64,000 nucleotides of DNA from Paraflavitalea soli (GCF_003555545.1 NZ_CP032157.1:4034546-4098545), one strand, 5' to 3'. Counted from the first letter of the stretch, positions 33,610-43,542 are shown. Translations and numbers: made by a program. The notes: a model not told the origin generated them from the letters alone.

Positions 33610-35421
33610 ATGAAGCATATTTCCTTTGTAGTGATACTCCTATTGGGTACATGGATACAAACGCAGGCAGGCAACGAGAAAAACATTGTGACAGCAGCCT
33701 TGAAATCGGCCACGGTGTACCGTAGTGGCGCTGAACTGACGCATACAGCCAGGGTAACGCTGGAGTCAGGAAACAATGAACTGGTAATCGATGGGGTAAG
33801 TAACCGCATCAATATGAACAGTCTGCAAATTGGCAATGATGGCAATGTTACGATCCTTTCCTCTAGTTTTTCTACGGATTTCCTGAAGCCGGTACAGCAA
33901 ACAATAGCATTAAAAAGATTGGAAGATTCGGTAGAGTCTATTAATAAAGAATTGGCTGTTATTGGGGTAGCTATTAAGACGGACCAGGAATTACTGGAAT
34001 TGCTAAAATCTAATAAGACGATCGGGGGCACGCAAACGGGGGTAAGTGTGGCGGAGTTAACAAAAATGGTAGATTATTACCGGATGAAAACGCTGGAACT
34101 GCAAAAAGAGATCAGCCAGTACCGGGCGAAAGAAACGAGGTTGCTGGACATTTTTGCCAAGTTGAATGCACAGATCAAAGAAGAAGAACAGAAGAATGCA
34201 AAGACGGTAGGAAAACTGTTGCTGCAGGTATATTGCCCGGTGGGCGGCAGTTTTAACTTTACGGTCTCTTATATCACACCGCTCGCATCCTGGTATCCAA
34301 ACTATGATCTGAAAGTAGAGAATATCAATAAGCCGGTGAAACTTTCCTACAAAGCGAAGCTCACACAAACGACGGGCATTGACTGGCAGCATGTAAAGCT
34401 CACACTGGCTACTTCGATACCCAACCAGGATAATAATGCACCTGTGCTGAAAAGCTGGTTCCTGGCTTATCAAAATACAAATGATGCGTTTGGCATGGCA
34501 TTGGCCGGTAAGGCGGCGGGAGTATCCATCAGAGGCGCCTCCACCCTGAATGATGTAGTAGTGGTGGGCTATGGATCACGCTCCAAAGGAGAAATATCGG
34601 ATGAACAGGAACAGCAGGAGCCCTTGTATGTATTGAATGGCAATATGATCAGCAAAAAAGAATTCAACAAGATCGATGCCAAAGCCATTAAAGATATGAA
34701 AGTGCTGAAGAACAGTGAGGCTACTTCCATATATGGCTCCCGTGCTTCGGGAGGAGCTGTTGTTATTACGCTCAAAGATGAACTGGGCGATTATGTATCG
34801 GTAAAGGACAATGAAATGAATGTGACATTTGACATTGAGCTACCTTATGATGTACCTACGAATGGCAAAGAACAACAGGTAACACTGAAAGACTTTACGG
34901 TAGCTGCTCAATTCAAATATTATACAGCGCCAAGGGTAGATAAGGATGCTTACCTACTGGCAGATATTGCGGACTGGGAAAGTCTGAACCTGTTACCGGG
35001 AGAAGCGAATATTATTTTTGAAGGCACCTATATCGGTAAGACCTGGATTGATCCTAACTCTACACAGGATACGCTTAACTTCACCTTGGGCAGGGACAAA
35101 CGGGTGGTAGTCACCAGGGAAAAGCTGAAAGACCTCAGTAGTGTGAAGTTCCTGGGCAGCAACAAGAAGCAGGTTTTTACCTACGAGATCACGGTGAAGA
35201 ATAATAAGAAAGAAAAGGTACAAATGCTATTGAAGGACCAATATCCTCTATCCACCAACAAGGATATTGAAGTAGAATTGATCGAAGTCAGCGGAGCCAA
35301 CAACAACGCTGAACTGGGGTTTCTGCATTGGCTTACAGAATTGGCCCCGGGAGAATCGAAAAAGTTCCGGGTAAGTTACAGCGTAAAGTATCCTAAGGAT
35401 AAGGTGGTGAATGTGAATTGA
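33610..35421 (+). CDS. DUF4139 protein (MuiA-like) with inserted TonB-plug-like segment
   Basis: 603 residues with signal peptide (1-20). Residues 28-130 match DUF4140 (ALKSATVYRSGAELTHTARV), 100-200 are coiled coil, and 205-600 are DUF4139 (ITPLASWYPNYDLKV; TTGIDWQHVKLTLAT; ELAPGESKKFRVSYSVKYP). Between about 300 and 390 a segment typical of SusC plugs is inserted: AGVSIRGASTLNDVVVVGYG, PLYVLNGNMISKKEF, DMKVLKNSEATSIYGSRAS, GGAVVITLK. The host domain continues afterwards in frame. DUF4139 proteins are of unknown function (one was called mucoidy inhibitor A). The insert may bind a barrel or a partner. Ends at a strong terminator. Confidence 0.88.
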   Translation: MKHISFVVILLLGTWIQTQAGNEKNIVTAALKSATVYRSGAELTHTARVTLESGNNELVIDGVSNRINMNSLQIGNDGNVTILSSSFSTDFLKPVQQTIALKRLEDSVESINKELAVIGVAIKTDQELLELLKSNKTIGGTQTGVSVAELTKMVDYYRMKTLELQKEISQYRAKETRLLDIFAKLNAQIKEEEQKNAKTVGKLLLQVYCPVGGSFNFTVSYITPLASWYPNYDLKVENINKPVKLSYKAKLTQTTGIDWQHVKLTLATSIPNQDNNAPVLKSWFLAYQNTNDAFGMALAGKAAGVSIRGASTLNDVVVVGYGSRSKGEISDEQEQQEPLYVLNGNMISKKEFNKIDAKAIKDMKVLKNSEATSIYGSRASGGAVVITLKDELGDYVSVKDNEMNVTFDIELPYDVPTNGKEQQVTLKDFTVAAQFKYYTAPRVDKDAYLLADIADWESLNLLPGEANIIFEGTYIGKTWIDPNSTQDTLNFTLGRDKRVVVTREKLKDLSSVKFLGSNKKQVFTYEITVKNNKKEKVQMLLKDQYPLSTNKDIEVELIEVSGANNNAELGFLHWLTELAPGESKKFRVSYSVKYPKDKVVNVN

Positions 35422-35444
35422 GTGGCGGATATTGGATTAATATG

Positions 35445-35484
35445 AAATAGTATTGGCCTATGACGAGGCCAATACTATTTTTTT
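35445..35484 (+). terminator. Rho-independent terminator after the DUF4139 gene
   Basis: Perfect 14-bp stem (AAATAGTATTGGCC at 35445-35458 with GGCCAATACTATTT at 35467-35480), 8-nt loop, followed by a T-run. The rest of the 319-bp spacer to the SPFH gene holds no recognised feature. Confidence 0.92.
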
Positions 35485-35740
35485 GTGCCGGCTATGGAAT
35501 TCAGAAATCATTCTCTACCTTTGATCAACCAATTTTCCAATATGGAAAAAGATCACTGCAACAATCACTACCTTTCTCTCTACGAGACTATCCGGTTTAC
35601 GATCCACAACACTTCGCCTCCCGGTTCCCGTTAAAATCATCATTATGATTCTTTATTACTATAGCCCTGGTTGTTACATTTCAGTAGCATCCACGACTCA
35701 TTATATACCTACTATGGATTCTTAATCATCATTAAATAAT

Positions 35741-37669
35741 ATGGAAACCCCAACACTTATCAAATGGGCACTGCTCATTGGTATACCCCTTATTTGCCTT
35801 GTATTGTACAAGTTTGTACTTCGTTTTTTCTTCGGTTTAGTTATTGTTCCTGAGGACCGTATCGGCCTGGTGACCAAAAAGTTTGTGCTCTTTGGGAAGC
35901 AGGAATTGCCGGAAGGCCGTATCATCGCCACAGAGGGCGAGGCGGGCTTCCAGGCGCAGACGCTGCCTCCGGGTGTTTACTTCTGGATGTGGATCTGGCA
36001 GTATGAAATTACTTTCCAGCCATTTACGGTGGTTCCTACGGGAAAGATCGGGCTGGTGCTGGCCCGGGATGGCGTTGAGCTGGAAAGTGGGCGTGTACTT
36101 GCCCGTAAAGTAGATTGTGACACTTTCCAGGATGCCAAGAGCTTCCTGCTCAATGGAGGGCGTAAAGGCCGGCAAACGGCGATGATACCGCCTGGTTCCT
36201 ATCGTATTAATACGTTCCTGTTTGAGATCGAGGTTTATGATATGACAACAATCCCGGACAATGCGGTGGGTATTGTAACGACACTGGAAGGTAAATCACT
36301 GGAAGAAGGCCAGATAGCGGGTAAAGTGATCGGCGTACACAACAAGTTCCAGGATGTAGACACTTTCCTGGAGAATGGCGGCTACAAAGGCTTACAGGAA
36401 CAGGTGATCCTCGCGGGCTCTTACTTTCTGAACCCCTGGTTTGCTAAAGTGGAAATGGTAAAAATGACGGAAATACCGATCGGATTTGTAGGTGTTGTCA
36501 TCTCTTATGTAGGCGCGGATGGTGTGGACCTGAGTGGTGCTGAATTCAAGCATGGTAATATTGTATCGAAGCAACAGAAGGGTGTGTGGGCGGAACCGCT
36601 CGGGCCGGGTAAATACCCCATCAACTCACACATTATGAAGGTGGAACTGGTTCCTACCACCAACCTGGTATTGAACTGGGCAAGCGCCCGCAGTGAGGCA
36701 CACCAGCTGGATAAAAACCTTTCTACGATCACGGTGCGCAGTAAGGACGGTTTTACCTTCAACCTCGACGTGGCACAGATCATCCATATACCTACGAACG
36801 AAGCTCCGAAGGTAATCGCCCGGTTCGGTAATATGAGCAACCTGGTAACGCAGGTACTGGAGCCTACGATCGGTAACTATTTCCGTAACTCGGCACAGGG
36901 TGCTGAGGTGATCGACTTCCTAACGAGCCGTAAGGAAAGGCAGGAATCGGCCAGGGAACACATCGGTCACGTGCTGGACCAATACAACGTGTTTGGTGTG
37001 GATACTTTGATCGGTGATATTGTACCTCCAGATTCGTTGATGAAAACGTTGACGGACCGTAAGATAGCGCAGGAGCAGAAGATAACGTATGACACGCAGA
37101 AGATGGCGCAGGAAACGAGGCAGGCACTGGAAAAAGAAACGGCTATCGCTGAGATACAAAAGGATATCGTGAAAGCTGACCAGGGTGTATTGATCGCGGA
37201 ACGGGTGGCGGATGCATCGGTGAAAAAAGCAACGGGTGATGCGAACAGTGTGCGGATACAGGCTACTGCGGAATCGGAAAGGCTGAAGTTACTGGCAGGC
37301 GGCGAGGCCGAAAAAACAAGGCTGCTGGCGAAGGCTGATGCAGAAAAGATCGAATGGCTGGCTAAGGCGGAAGCAGAAAAAATATCTCTTACAGGTAATG
37401 CAGAAGCGGAGAAGATATTGGCGATCGGTAAGTCATCGGCCGAATCTTACAAGCTGGCAGTAGAAGGTATGGGAGGCGATAATTTTACGCAACTGAAGGT
37501 GATGGAAGCGATAGGGGCTCAACATATTAAGATCATGCCAGACGTACTGATCGGTGGTGGCGGTGATGGAAATGGCTCTATCAGTGGGTTATTAGGACTG
37601 CAATTACTGGAGCAATTGCGCAGAAAAGCAGATAGCAATAACAACACGGCCAACGGTCATACTAATTAA
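35741..37669 (+). CDS. SPFH/flotillin-like membrane scaffold protein
   Basis: 642 residues. One N-terminal membrane helix (about 8-34), then a long beta-rich region with repeated blocks (VPEDRIGLVTKKF; VPTGKIGLVLARDG; IPDNAVGIVTTLEG; IPIGFVGVVISYVG), an SPFH/band-7 domain (about 300-430) and an Ala/Glu/Lys-rich coiled coil (430-590) with AEKTRLLAKADAEKIEWLAK-type repeats, ending in a Gly-rich loop and a hydrophilic tail. Such proteins oligomerise on the inner face of membranes and organise protein clusters. It appears to be a single-gene unit, with no NfeD gene next to it. Confidence 0.9.
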   Translation: METPTLIKWALLIGIPLICLVLYKFVLRFFFGLVIVPEDRIGLVTKKFVLFGKQELPEGRIIATEGEAGFQAQTLPPGVYFWMWIWQYEITFQPFTVVPTGKIGLVLARDGVELESGRVLARKVDCDTFQDAKSFLLNGGRKGRQTAMIPPGSYRINTFLFEIEVYDMTTIPDNAVGIVTTLEGKSLEEGQIAGKVIGVHNKFQDVDTFLENGGYKGLQEQVILAGSYFLNPWFAKVEMVKMTEIPIGFVGVVISYVGADGVDLSGAEFKHGNIVSKQQKGVWAEPLGPGKYPINSHIMKVELVPTTNLVLNWASARSEAHQLDKNLSTITVRSKDGFTFNLDVAQIIHIPTNEAPKVIARFGNMSNLVTQVLEPTIGNYFRNSAQGAEVIDFLTSRKERQESAREHIGHVLDQYNVFGVDTLIGDIVPPDSLMKTLTDRKIAQEQKITYDTQKMAQETRQALEKETAIAEIQKDIVKADQGVLIAERVADASVKKATGDANSVRIQATAESERLKLLAGGEAEKTRLLAKADAEKIEWLAKAEAEKISLTGNAEAEKILAIGKSSAESYKLAVEGMGGDNFTQLKVMEAIGAQHIKIMPDVLIGGGGDGNGSISGLLGLQLLEQLRRKADSNNNTANGHTN

Positions 37670-37707
37670 GAAGTAAGCGTCAGAAAACACTGACAGTCAA
37701 ATTTAAT

Positions 37708-37730
37708 AGCTGCGAGCTACAAGCTGTGAG
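37708..37730. repeat. GAGCTGCGAGC-type short repeat
   Basis: Three 7-bp units (AGCTGCG, AGCTACA, AGCTGTG) after the SPFH gene. Confidence 0.6.
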
Positions 37731-37857
37731 GGACGAACTTTGTGTTCATCATTCACCACTTGTGACTCGCAGTTGCATTTAATATATATACCCAAACGCC
37801 TTAGCGCAAACGATTATTTTTTATCTTAATTTAGGAAGAACCAAAAATCTACGTCTC

Positions 37858-40800
37858 ATGAGAAAGATCACACTACTCTTTGCATTAGTGTTGGTCGGAT
37901 ATGGCGCCCTGTCGCAACAAAGCGATTTCTGGACGCCTGTGAATGAATCCACCATCACTAAAAACCTATTCACTGTCCACGTTAAGCCTACTGTTTACAA
38001 ACTCTACCGGCTGGATGAATTATCGATAGCGCGCACTTTGCGCAACTCCCCTTCTGAGAAAAAAGTATCGGCCGCACAATCTTCCTTTGTTATTTCGGTG
38101 CCGGTGGCCAATGGCCAGCTGGAACGTTTCAGTGTTGTAGCAGCTCCTGTAATGGATGCAGCACTGGCAGCCCGCTACCCGGAAATACAATCGTATGCAG
38201 GGCAAGGGCTTGATAATCCTACGTCTACGATTCGTTTTGATGTGTCGCCCAGGGGATTTCATGGTATGATCTTATCGTCCAACCGGCCAACGATCTATAT
38301 TGACCCGGTAGACCGGGGTGCTCAATATTATGTGGTGTTCTCGCGCCAGGAAGTGGTAGATTACCGTAATGTGTTTCAATGCTTCACGCAGGAAAACAAC
38401 AAGCTGCAGCAACCATCGGTAAGTATTCCCGGAGAAGCTTTGCGGGGCGCCGATGATGGCAGGCTACGCACTTACCGGCTGGCATTGGCTGCTACGGGAG
38501 AATATTCCACCTACTTCCTGAATGGGACAGAAACCACGGATGCGCAACGTAAAGCCAAGGTGCTGGCCGCTATGAACACGCTGATGACCAGGACGAATGG
38601 TATTTATGAGCGTGACTTCGGCATTCGCATGAACCTGATCGCCAACAACGATGCCATTATTTACCTTACGGCTTCTACTGATCCCTGGACCAATGAATAC
38701 AATACCAAAACACAGCAAACGATCGATGCTGTGATCGGCAGCGCTAATTATGATATCGGACACCTGGTACACAGGGGTTCGAATAATGGTAATGCGGGCT
38801 GCATTGGCTGTGTTTGTGTGGCTGGATCCAAAGGCAGTGGCTTTACTTCGCATACCACGCCTGAAGGAGATCCCTTTGTAGTGGATTATACGACGCATGA
38901 AATGGGACACCAGTTTGGAGCCAATCATACCTTCTCTTTCCAGACCGAAGGAACGGGCGCCAATATGGAACCGGGCAGCGGCAGCACGATCATGGGTTAC
39001 GCCGGCATTACAGGCAGCACCACGGATGTACAGCCGCATAGTGATGATTATTTTCATGCCAAGAGTGTGGAGCAGGTAACTGATTATATTAAGGGCACTA
39101 CCGGAGGTGGCTGTGCGGTAGTAACCATTACAGGCAACTCGACTCCTACTGCCAACGCGGGCGCCAATTTTACGATCCCCAAATCCACCCCTTTTGTACT
39201 TACCGGTACGGGCAGTGATGCGAATGCAGCGGATGTATTGACCTACACCTGGGAGCAATATGACAATTATGCTTCGGGCTCTTCTACTGTTCCTTCGGCT
39301 ACGGCCACATCGGGGCCACAGTTCCGCAGTGTGACTTATTCCACTTCGCCATCGCGTAGTTTTCCCAACCTGGCTTCGGTATTGGGAGGAACGAATACGA
39401 ATAAATGGGAAGTATTGCCTTCTGTAGCACGTACGCTCAATTTCAGGTTTACAGTAAGGGATAACCATATTGGTGGTGGCAACAATAACAGTGACGATAT
39501 GCAGGTGATTGTTTCTGCCGCTGCCGGTCCTTTTGCGGTCACGGCCCCCAACACGGCAGTAACCTGGGCGCCGGGATCCTCTCAGGCGATTACCTGGAGT
39601 GTAAACAGCACGAATGCAGCGCCTGTAAACTGCGCCAATGTGAAGATCAGCTTATCGACAGATGGAGGTAATACTTTCCCCATTGTATTATTGGCCAGCA
39701 CGGCCAATGACGGTACAGAAACGATCACGGTACCTAATAATGTAACTACACAGGCAAGGGTAAAAATAGAAGGGGTTGGCAATATCTTCTATGATATTTC
39801 GAATACCAATTTTACCATCAGTGGTACTCCGCCAACGTGTACTGCACCAGCGGGCCTGGCCTCTTCAGGGATCACCACCAGTGGCGCTACTGTAAGCTGG
39901 ACAGCGGTGAGCGGCGCCAACAGTTATGATGTGGATTATAAGACAACAGCCTCTTCTACCTGGGTAAATGCAGCTACAGGTACCACCAGTGTTTCTGTGA
40001 ACCTGAGTGGTTTAGCAGCTTCGACGACTTACGACTGGAGGGTACGTGCCAATTGTGCATCGGGCAGCAGTACGTATACGGCGGCTCAATTCACCACTAC
40101 GGGTACGATCACTTGTACAAATGCGTATGAGGCGAATGAAACGCTGGCAACAGCGGCAGCGGTGACTACGAATACGGCGCTTTCTGCCGCCATTGGCAGT
40201 GCTACGGATAAGGACTGGTACTCCTTTACGCTGAGTGCAACCAGCAACCTGAACATTTCTTTGACGAACCTGGCAGGTGATTATGATATCATCCTCTATA
40301 ATTCAGCCGGTACAGAACTGGCCCGGTCTGAAAATGGTGGTACTACCAGCGAAACGATCACGCGCAGCAGTTCGGCTGCAGGCACGTATTATATTCAGGT
40401 ATTTGGTTATAACGGCGCTTTCAGCACAACGGTTTGTTATGGCCTGAATATCGGGGCTACCACGGTTACGGGTTGTGCCAGCACTTATGACAATAGCAGC
40501 AATGGTACATTTGCCGGTGCTCCACAGGTTCCGTTGAATACGAATATTACGGGATTGATCAGCCCGAGCGCGGATGATGATTACTACAAGTTTGTGATCA
40601 CTACAGGTGGTACCATCACGATTACTTTAAGTACGCTGCCTGCGGATTATGATATCCGGCTGTTTAACAGTGCTCAAACACAGGTCGGTATTTCACAGGC
40701 CGGAGGCACCAGCAGTGAGACGATCAATTACACTGCTGCTGCGGGTACTTATTATATACGGGTATACGGTTACAGTGGGGCCAATAATGCTACGAGCTGC

Positions 40801-41103
40801 TATACGCTGCGGGTGGCTACGGGAACGGCTTCCAGAGAAGGAGCGCCAACCTATACAGGTACTCTTAAAGTGAATGTATTCCCCAACCCAGCCATTAGTA
40901 CGCTGAATGTGAATATAGCAGGCACCAGCGCCAGGTCTGTTATTAAGGTGGTAGATGTGAATGGCAGGTTATTGATCACCAAACCAGTGGCAGCAGGCAA
41001 TACGTTGTTGGACGTTAAGTCTTTTGCGAGTGGGGTGTATATGCTTGTGGTGACGGATGAACAAGGTAAAGGTCTTTACCAATATAAGTTCATTAAAGAG
41101 TAG
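37858..41103 (+). CDS. Secreted zinc metalloprotease with T9SS sorting domain
   Basis: 1081 residues with signal peptide (1-20). A propeptide-like region (30-195) precedes a reprolysin-type protease domain (about 203-425) holding the full zinc motif HEMGHQFGANH (347-357) and the Met-turn region TIMGYAG. Next come a linker with Ig-like parts (about 430-655), a fibronectin type III domain (about 660-750), two pre-peptidase C-terminal (PPC) domains (about 757-870 and 880-985, each with DYDIRLFNSA-like blocks), and a type IX secretion C-terminal domain (about 1000-1081, KVNVFPNPA ... ASGVYMLVV). It should be exported through the outer membrane by T9SS and attached or released outside. Confidence 0.95.
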   Translation: MRKITLLFALVLVGYGALSQQSDFWTPVNESTITKNLFTVHVKPTVYKLYRLDELSIARTLRNSPSEKKVSAAQSSFVISVPVANGQLERFSVVAAPVMDAALAARYPEIQSYAGQGLDNPTSTIRFDVSPRGFHGMILSSNRPTIYIDPVDRGAQYYVVFSRQEVVDYRNVFQCFTQENNKLQQPSVSIPGEALRGADDGRLRTYRLALAATGEYSTYFLNGTETTDAQRKAKVLAAMNTLMTRTNGIYERDFGIRMNLIANNDAIIYLTASTDPWTNEYNTKTQQTIDAVIGSANYDIGHLVHRGSNNGNAGCIGCVCVAGSKGSGFTSHTTPEGDPFVVDYTTHEMGHQFGANHTFSFQTEGTGANMEPGSGSTIMGYAGITGSTTDVQPHSDDYFHAKSVEQVTDYIKGTTGGGCAVVTITGNSTPTANAGANFTIPKSTPFVLTGTGSDANAADVLTYTWEQYDNYASGSSTVPSATATSGPQFRSVTYSTSPSRSFPNLASVLGGTNTNKWEVLPSVARTLNFRFTVRDNHIGGGNNNSDDMQVIVSAAAGPFAVTAPNTAVTWAPGSSQAITWSVNSTNAAPVNCANVKISLSTDGGNTFPIVLLASTANDGTETITVPNNVTTQARVKIEGVGNIFYDISNTNFTISGTPPTCTAPAGLASSGITTSGATVSWTAVSGANSYDVDYKTTASSTWVNAATGTTSVSVNLSGLAASTTYDWRVRANCASGSSTYTAAQFTTTGTITCTNAYEANETLATAAAVTTNTALSAAIGSATDKDWYSFTLSATSNLNISLTNLAGDYDIILYNSAGTELARSENGGTTSETITRSSSAAGTYYIQVFGYNGAFSTTVCYGLNIGATTVTGCASTYDNSSNGTFAGAPQVPLNTNITGLISPSADDDYYKFVITTGGTITITLSTLPADYDIRLFNSAQTQVGISQAGGTSSETINYTAAAGTYYIRVYGYSGANNATSCYTLRVATGTASREGAPTYTGTLKVNVFPNPAISTLNVNIAGTSARSVIKVVDVNGRLLITKPVAAGNTLLDVKSFASGVYMLVVTDEQGKGLYQYKFIKE

Positions 41104-41112
41104 GAGAACGAA

Positions 41113-41144
41113 GAATACAGAATTCAGAATTTAGAATACAGAAG
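41113..41144. repeat. GAATACAG-type short tandem repeat
   Basis: Four imperfect units (GAATACA, GAATTCA, GAATTTA, GAATACA) after the protease gene. Confidence 0.7.
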
Positions 41145-41158
41145 CGTTGATAAAAGCA

Positions 41159-41190
41159 AAAAGCCCGAATGAGTGACATTCGGGCCTTTT
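41159..41190. terminator. Bidirectional terminator
   Basis: GCCCGAATG (41163-41171) with CATTCGGGC (41177-41185), flanked by A-run and T-run; serves the converging protease and FKBP genes. Confidence 0.9.
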
Positions 41191-41228
41191 GCTTTTAATT
41201 TATAAGATCGATCTGAAATTCCTGCTCT

Positions 41229-42008
41229 CTATTGCTGACCGCCGGGTTGTTGTGTTCCGCCTTCGGGCTTTATGATCTCCAGGAGTTCCACTTCAAAAAT
41301 AAGGGTAGACCCACCGGCTATGGGGCCATTGTCGCCATCGCCATAACCCAGTTCGGAAGGAATAAATAATTTATACTTGCTGCCTACTGACATCAGCTGG
41401 AGGGCTTCTGTCCATCCTCTGATCACCTGACCAACGCCGAAAGTAGCTGGCTGGCCATTGGTACGGGAGCTTTCAAACTCTTTTCCATCTATGAATGAGC
41501 CTACATAATGGCATTTTACCTGGTCATTGGGGGTAGGCTTGGGGCCTGTACCTTCCTGGATCACCTGGTATTGGAGACCGCTGGGCAGGGTTACTACACC
41601 GGGTTTGGTTTTATTTTGCGCGAGGAATGCCTGTCCTGCTTTTTTAGCACCAGAGGCTTTCTGGCTGCGGGCTGCCTGCATGTGGTTCATAATGCAGGCA
41701 TTGGCCTGTTGTTCGTCCAGGGCAGGTTTACCGTTCTTGGCATCGGTGAGGGCTTTGAGCACCAATTGGTTATTGATGCCAGTCACTCCCTGTTGCTTAT
41801 AGAAATTGGCGATACTTAAGCCAATTGCATAACTGAAGGAATCCACAGAGTTCTTCATAGGCACTGAGGTACCGGCGGTTTTGGCGCCTGCAGCCGGCTT
41901 GGCGGTGGCTGATTTAGGGGCTGGCTTACCGGCAGCGGGCTTTGTAGTTTGCCCGATAGCGGCAGCGGCGGCAAAAGTGGTCAATATAAACAAGCTTGTT
42001 CTTTTCAT
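41229..42008 (-). CDS. FKBP-type peptidyl-prolyl cis-trans isomerase
   Basis: 259 residues: signal peptide (1-19), an Ala/Lys/Pro-rich linker (20-48), an FKBP N-terminal dimerisation helix domain (about 50-130, DSFSYAIGLSIANFYKQQG) and an FKBP catalytic domain (about 140-250) with LPSGLQYQVIQEGTG, VKCHYVGSFIDGKEFESS, VIRGWTEALQLM, IPSELGYGD and GGSTLIFEVELLEI. It speeds folding of exported proteins at prolines in the periplasm, like FkpA/Mip. Single-gene unit; the tail is Gln/Gly/Pro-rich. Confidence 0.95.
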   Translation of the reverse strand: MKRTSLFILTTFAAAAAIGQTTKPAAGKPAPKSATAKPAAGAKTAGTSVPMKNSVDSFSYAIGLSIANFYKQQGVTGINNQLVLKALTDAKNGKPALDEQQANACIMNHMQAARSQKASGAKKAGQAFLAQNKTKPGVVTLPSGLQYQVIQEGTGPKPTPNDQVKCHYVGSFIDGKEFESSRTNGQPATFGVGQVIRGWTEALQLMSVGSKYKLFIPSELGYGDGDNGPIAGGSTLIFEVELLEIIKPEGGTQQPGGQQ

Positions 42009-42109
42009 TCCATTGTTTTTAAGGGCTCAAATGTAGGAAAACCTATGATTTATACCAATTGCAACAGCGATTATACTGTCTCCGTTTTCCGTAAGCAAGG
42101 AATAACGAG

Positions 42110-43045
42110 TTATTGCCTGTTGAGTTGTTCAAGCATGGCTATGGCCTGCTGGTTGCCGGGCTGTAACTGCAATACTTTCTGACAGCATTCTTTCGCTGCA
42201 TTGGTATTGCCCTTCTTCTGATAAGCAGCGGCCAGGTAATTGAAAGTAGCCGGTTCAGCAGGATACAATAATGTACTGATGCGCATGGCATCTACTGCTT
42301 TATCGGTTTCACCATTCATCAGCAATACTCTTCCAAAGGAAGTGAGCTCACCCCAATAAGATACGATTGGCCGGAGTTGTTCGGCAGCCTGTTCAATGGC
42401 AGCTGGTGTTGACATCCATTGGGGTGATTGGAACTGGCTGATCAGGTAGGCTACTCCCGGGTAACGGGGTGCGTAAGCTTTGTTGCCGGTTATGGACAAC
42501 AGGTCTTTTTCGATGGTGGCAACCGGAGATTCCACGATCCTTCCTACTTCTTTGTTGTTTTCATAAACGAGGAGGTCGGGTACGCGAAAAATATACAGTC
42601 CTCTTTCTTCATGGCCAGGGCTTTGTTTGTAGGCAGTATCGTGGTTATTGACATTCACAAGTTGTATCTGTGATGGCTTCACACCGCAATAATCCAACAA
42701 CTTGTACATGCGGGGCACTTCGCGGCGGCTGTCTCCGCACCAGGTACCCATGAAGATGACAAACTGCTTGTTCTTCAGCAATGGTTTTAGCTGATTGGCA
42801 GCATTGGTGTCGATAGTATAATCTGCATAGTTCTTGTTGAACCAGGTGTCAAAAGGAGCCTGAGCAAGCCGTTGACGGGAGCTTTTCCCCAGGAGGTTAA
42901 TGTTGCCGGCGGCGTCTTTATATTCTATATTGACTGGGGCGGTAACGGGCATCCTATCCTGTGCAGTGGCTACGGTGTGCCGGTGACAGGATGTTATGGC
43001 TATGAGTATAGCGGTTATGATCAATGATGTATTGATGAGTTTCAT
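42110..43045 (-). CDS. Thioredoxin-fold lipoprotein with C-terminal TPR
   Basis: 311 residues. Lipobox ILIAITSCHRH. The thioredoxin fold (about 75-185) has FVIFMGTWCGDSRREVPRMY, where the usual CxxC is reduced to a single Cys followed by GDS; cis-Pro region FRVPDLLVYENN follows. Residues about 225-311 hold TPR-like helices (LMNGETDKAVDAMRISTLLYP; AAAYQKKGNTNAAKECCQKV). With only one active-site Cys it is unlikely to be a normal disulfide reductase; it may act as a scaffold or in mixed disulfides. Position between FKBP and a small Cys/His-rich protein suggests a role in the periplasm. Confidence 0.8.
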   Translation of the reverse strand: MKLINTSLIITAILIAITSCHRHTVATAQDRMPVTAPVNIEYKDAAGNINLLGKSSRQRLAQAPFDTWFNKNYADYTIDTNAANQLKPLLKNKQFVIFMGTWCGDSRREVPRMYKLLDYCGVKPSQIQLVNVNNHDTAYKQSPGHEERGLYIFRVPDLLVYENNKEVGRIVESPVATIEKDLLSITGNKAYAPRYPGVAYLISQFQSPQWMSTPAAIEQAAEQLRPIVSYWGELTSFGRVLLMNGETDKAVDAMRISTLLYPAEPATFNYLAAAYQKKGNTNAAKECCQKVLQLQPGNQQAIAMLEQLNRQ

Positions 43046-43079
43046 GATGATATTTTTTTGTGTGAATGGTTTTATTGTT

Positions 43080-43107
43080 CTTTTGCCCCCGCATTGCGGG
43101 ACAAAAG
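43080..43107. repeat. CTTTTGcccCCGC..GCGGGacAAAAG hairpin
   Basis: Inverted repeat: CTTTTG (43080-43085) with CAAAAG (43102-43107) and CCCGC/GCGGG inside, then a run of A. Probably a terminator or small dispersed element between the two minus-strand genes. Confidence 0.6.
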
Positions 43108-43215
43108 AATCAAAAAATCAAGGCATCAGAACAACTCTGCTTAATGCATTTGTACTGAGACCGTGCCTTTCGACATGGACTATCGCTTAATTTGCTGTAT
43201 AGATTATATGGAATT

Positions 43216-43542
43216 TTAGCATCCCGGAGGATGGAAAACGGAGACGGTATGATCGGCTGGGATCAGTGCCTGGTAAAGGCTTTGGTTGCAATTATTGGAT
43301 GAAATCACTGTGAGCGGGTGGATGGTTACTTCATGGGCCAGGAAGACTTCTTCTGCTTTTTCTTTGGCCACCATTACTGGAGTACCAGGGTGGTCTTTAT
43401 CGGAATGGCCGGTGAGTGTTTTTTGGCAATCGCAATTGACAGGTGCGGTTAACCGGCAATGCCAATAGCTCACTACCTTGCCATACTGGAGGGCAACGAA
43501 GGCCAACAGGCATATGACGGTGATGAATTTACGCATGGACAT
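43216..43542 (-). CDS. Small exported Cys/His-rich protein, unknown
   Basis: 108 residues (a second ATG two codons later is equally possible). N-terminal hydrophobic segment (about 5-25) followed by SYWHCRL, NCDCQKTL and SDKDHPGTP, and a C-terminal FHPPGC. The pairs of Cys and His suggest metal binding or disulfides. I recall similar small proteins in Chitinophagaceae near metal-uptake receptors, but none is next to it here. No function is proposed. Confidence 0.65.
   Translation of the reverse strand: MSMRKFITVICLLAFVALQYGKVVSYWHCRLTAPVNCDCQKTLTGHSDKDHPGTPVMVAKEKAEEVFLAHEVTIHPLTVISSNNCNQSLYQALIPADHTVSVFHPPGC

Noticed and set aside
38464-39468. Open frame of 334 residues opposite to the metalloprotease
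   Set aside because: The plus strand carries the HExxHxxGxxH protease; the minus product has no recognisable domains and odd composition.
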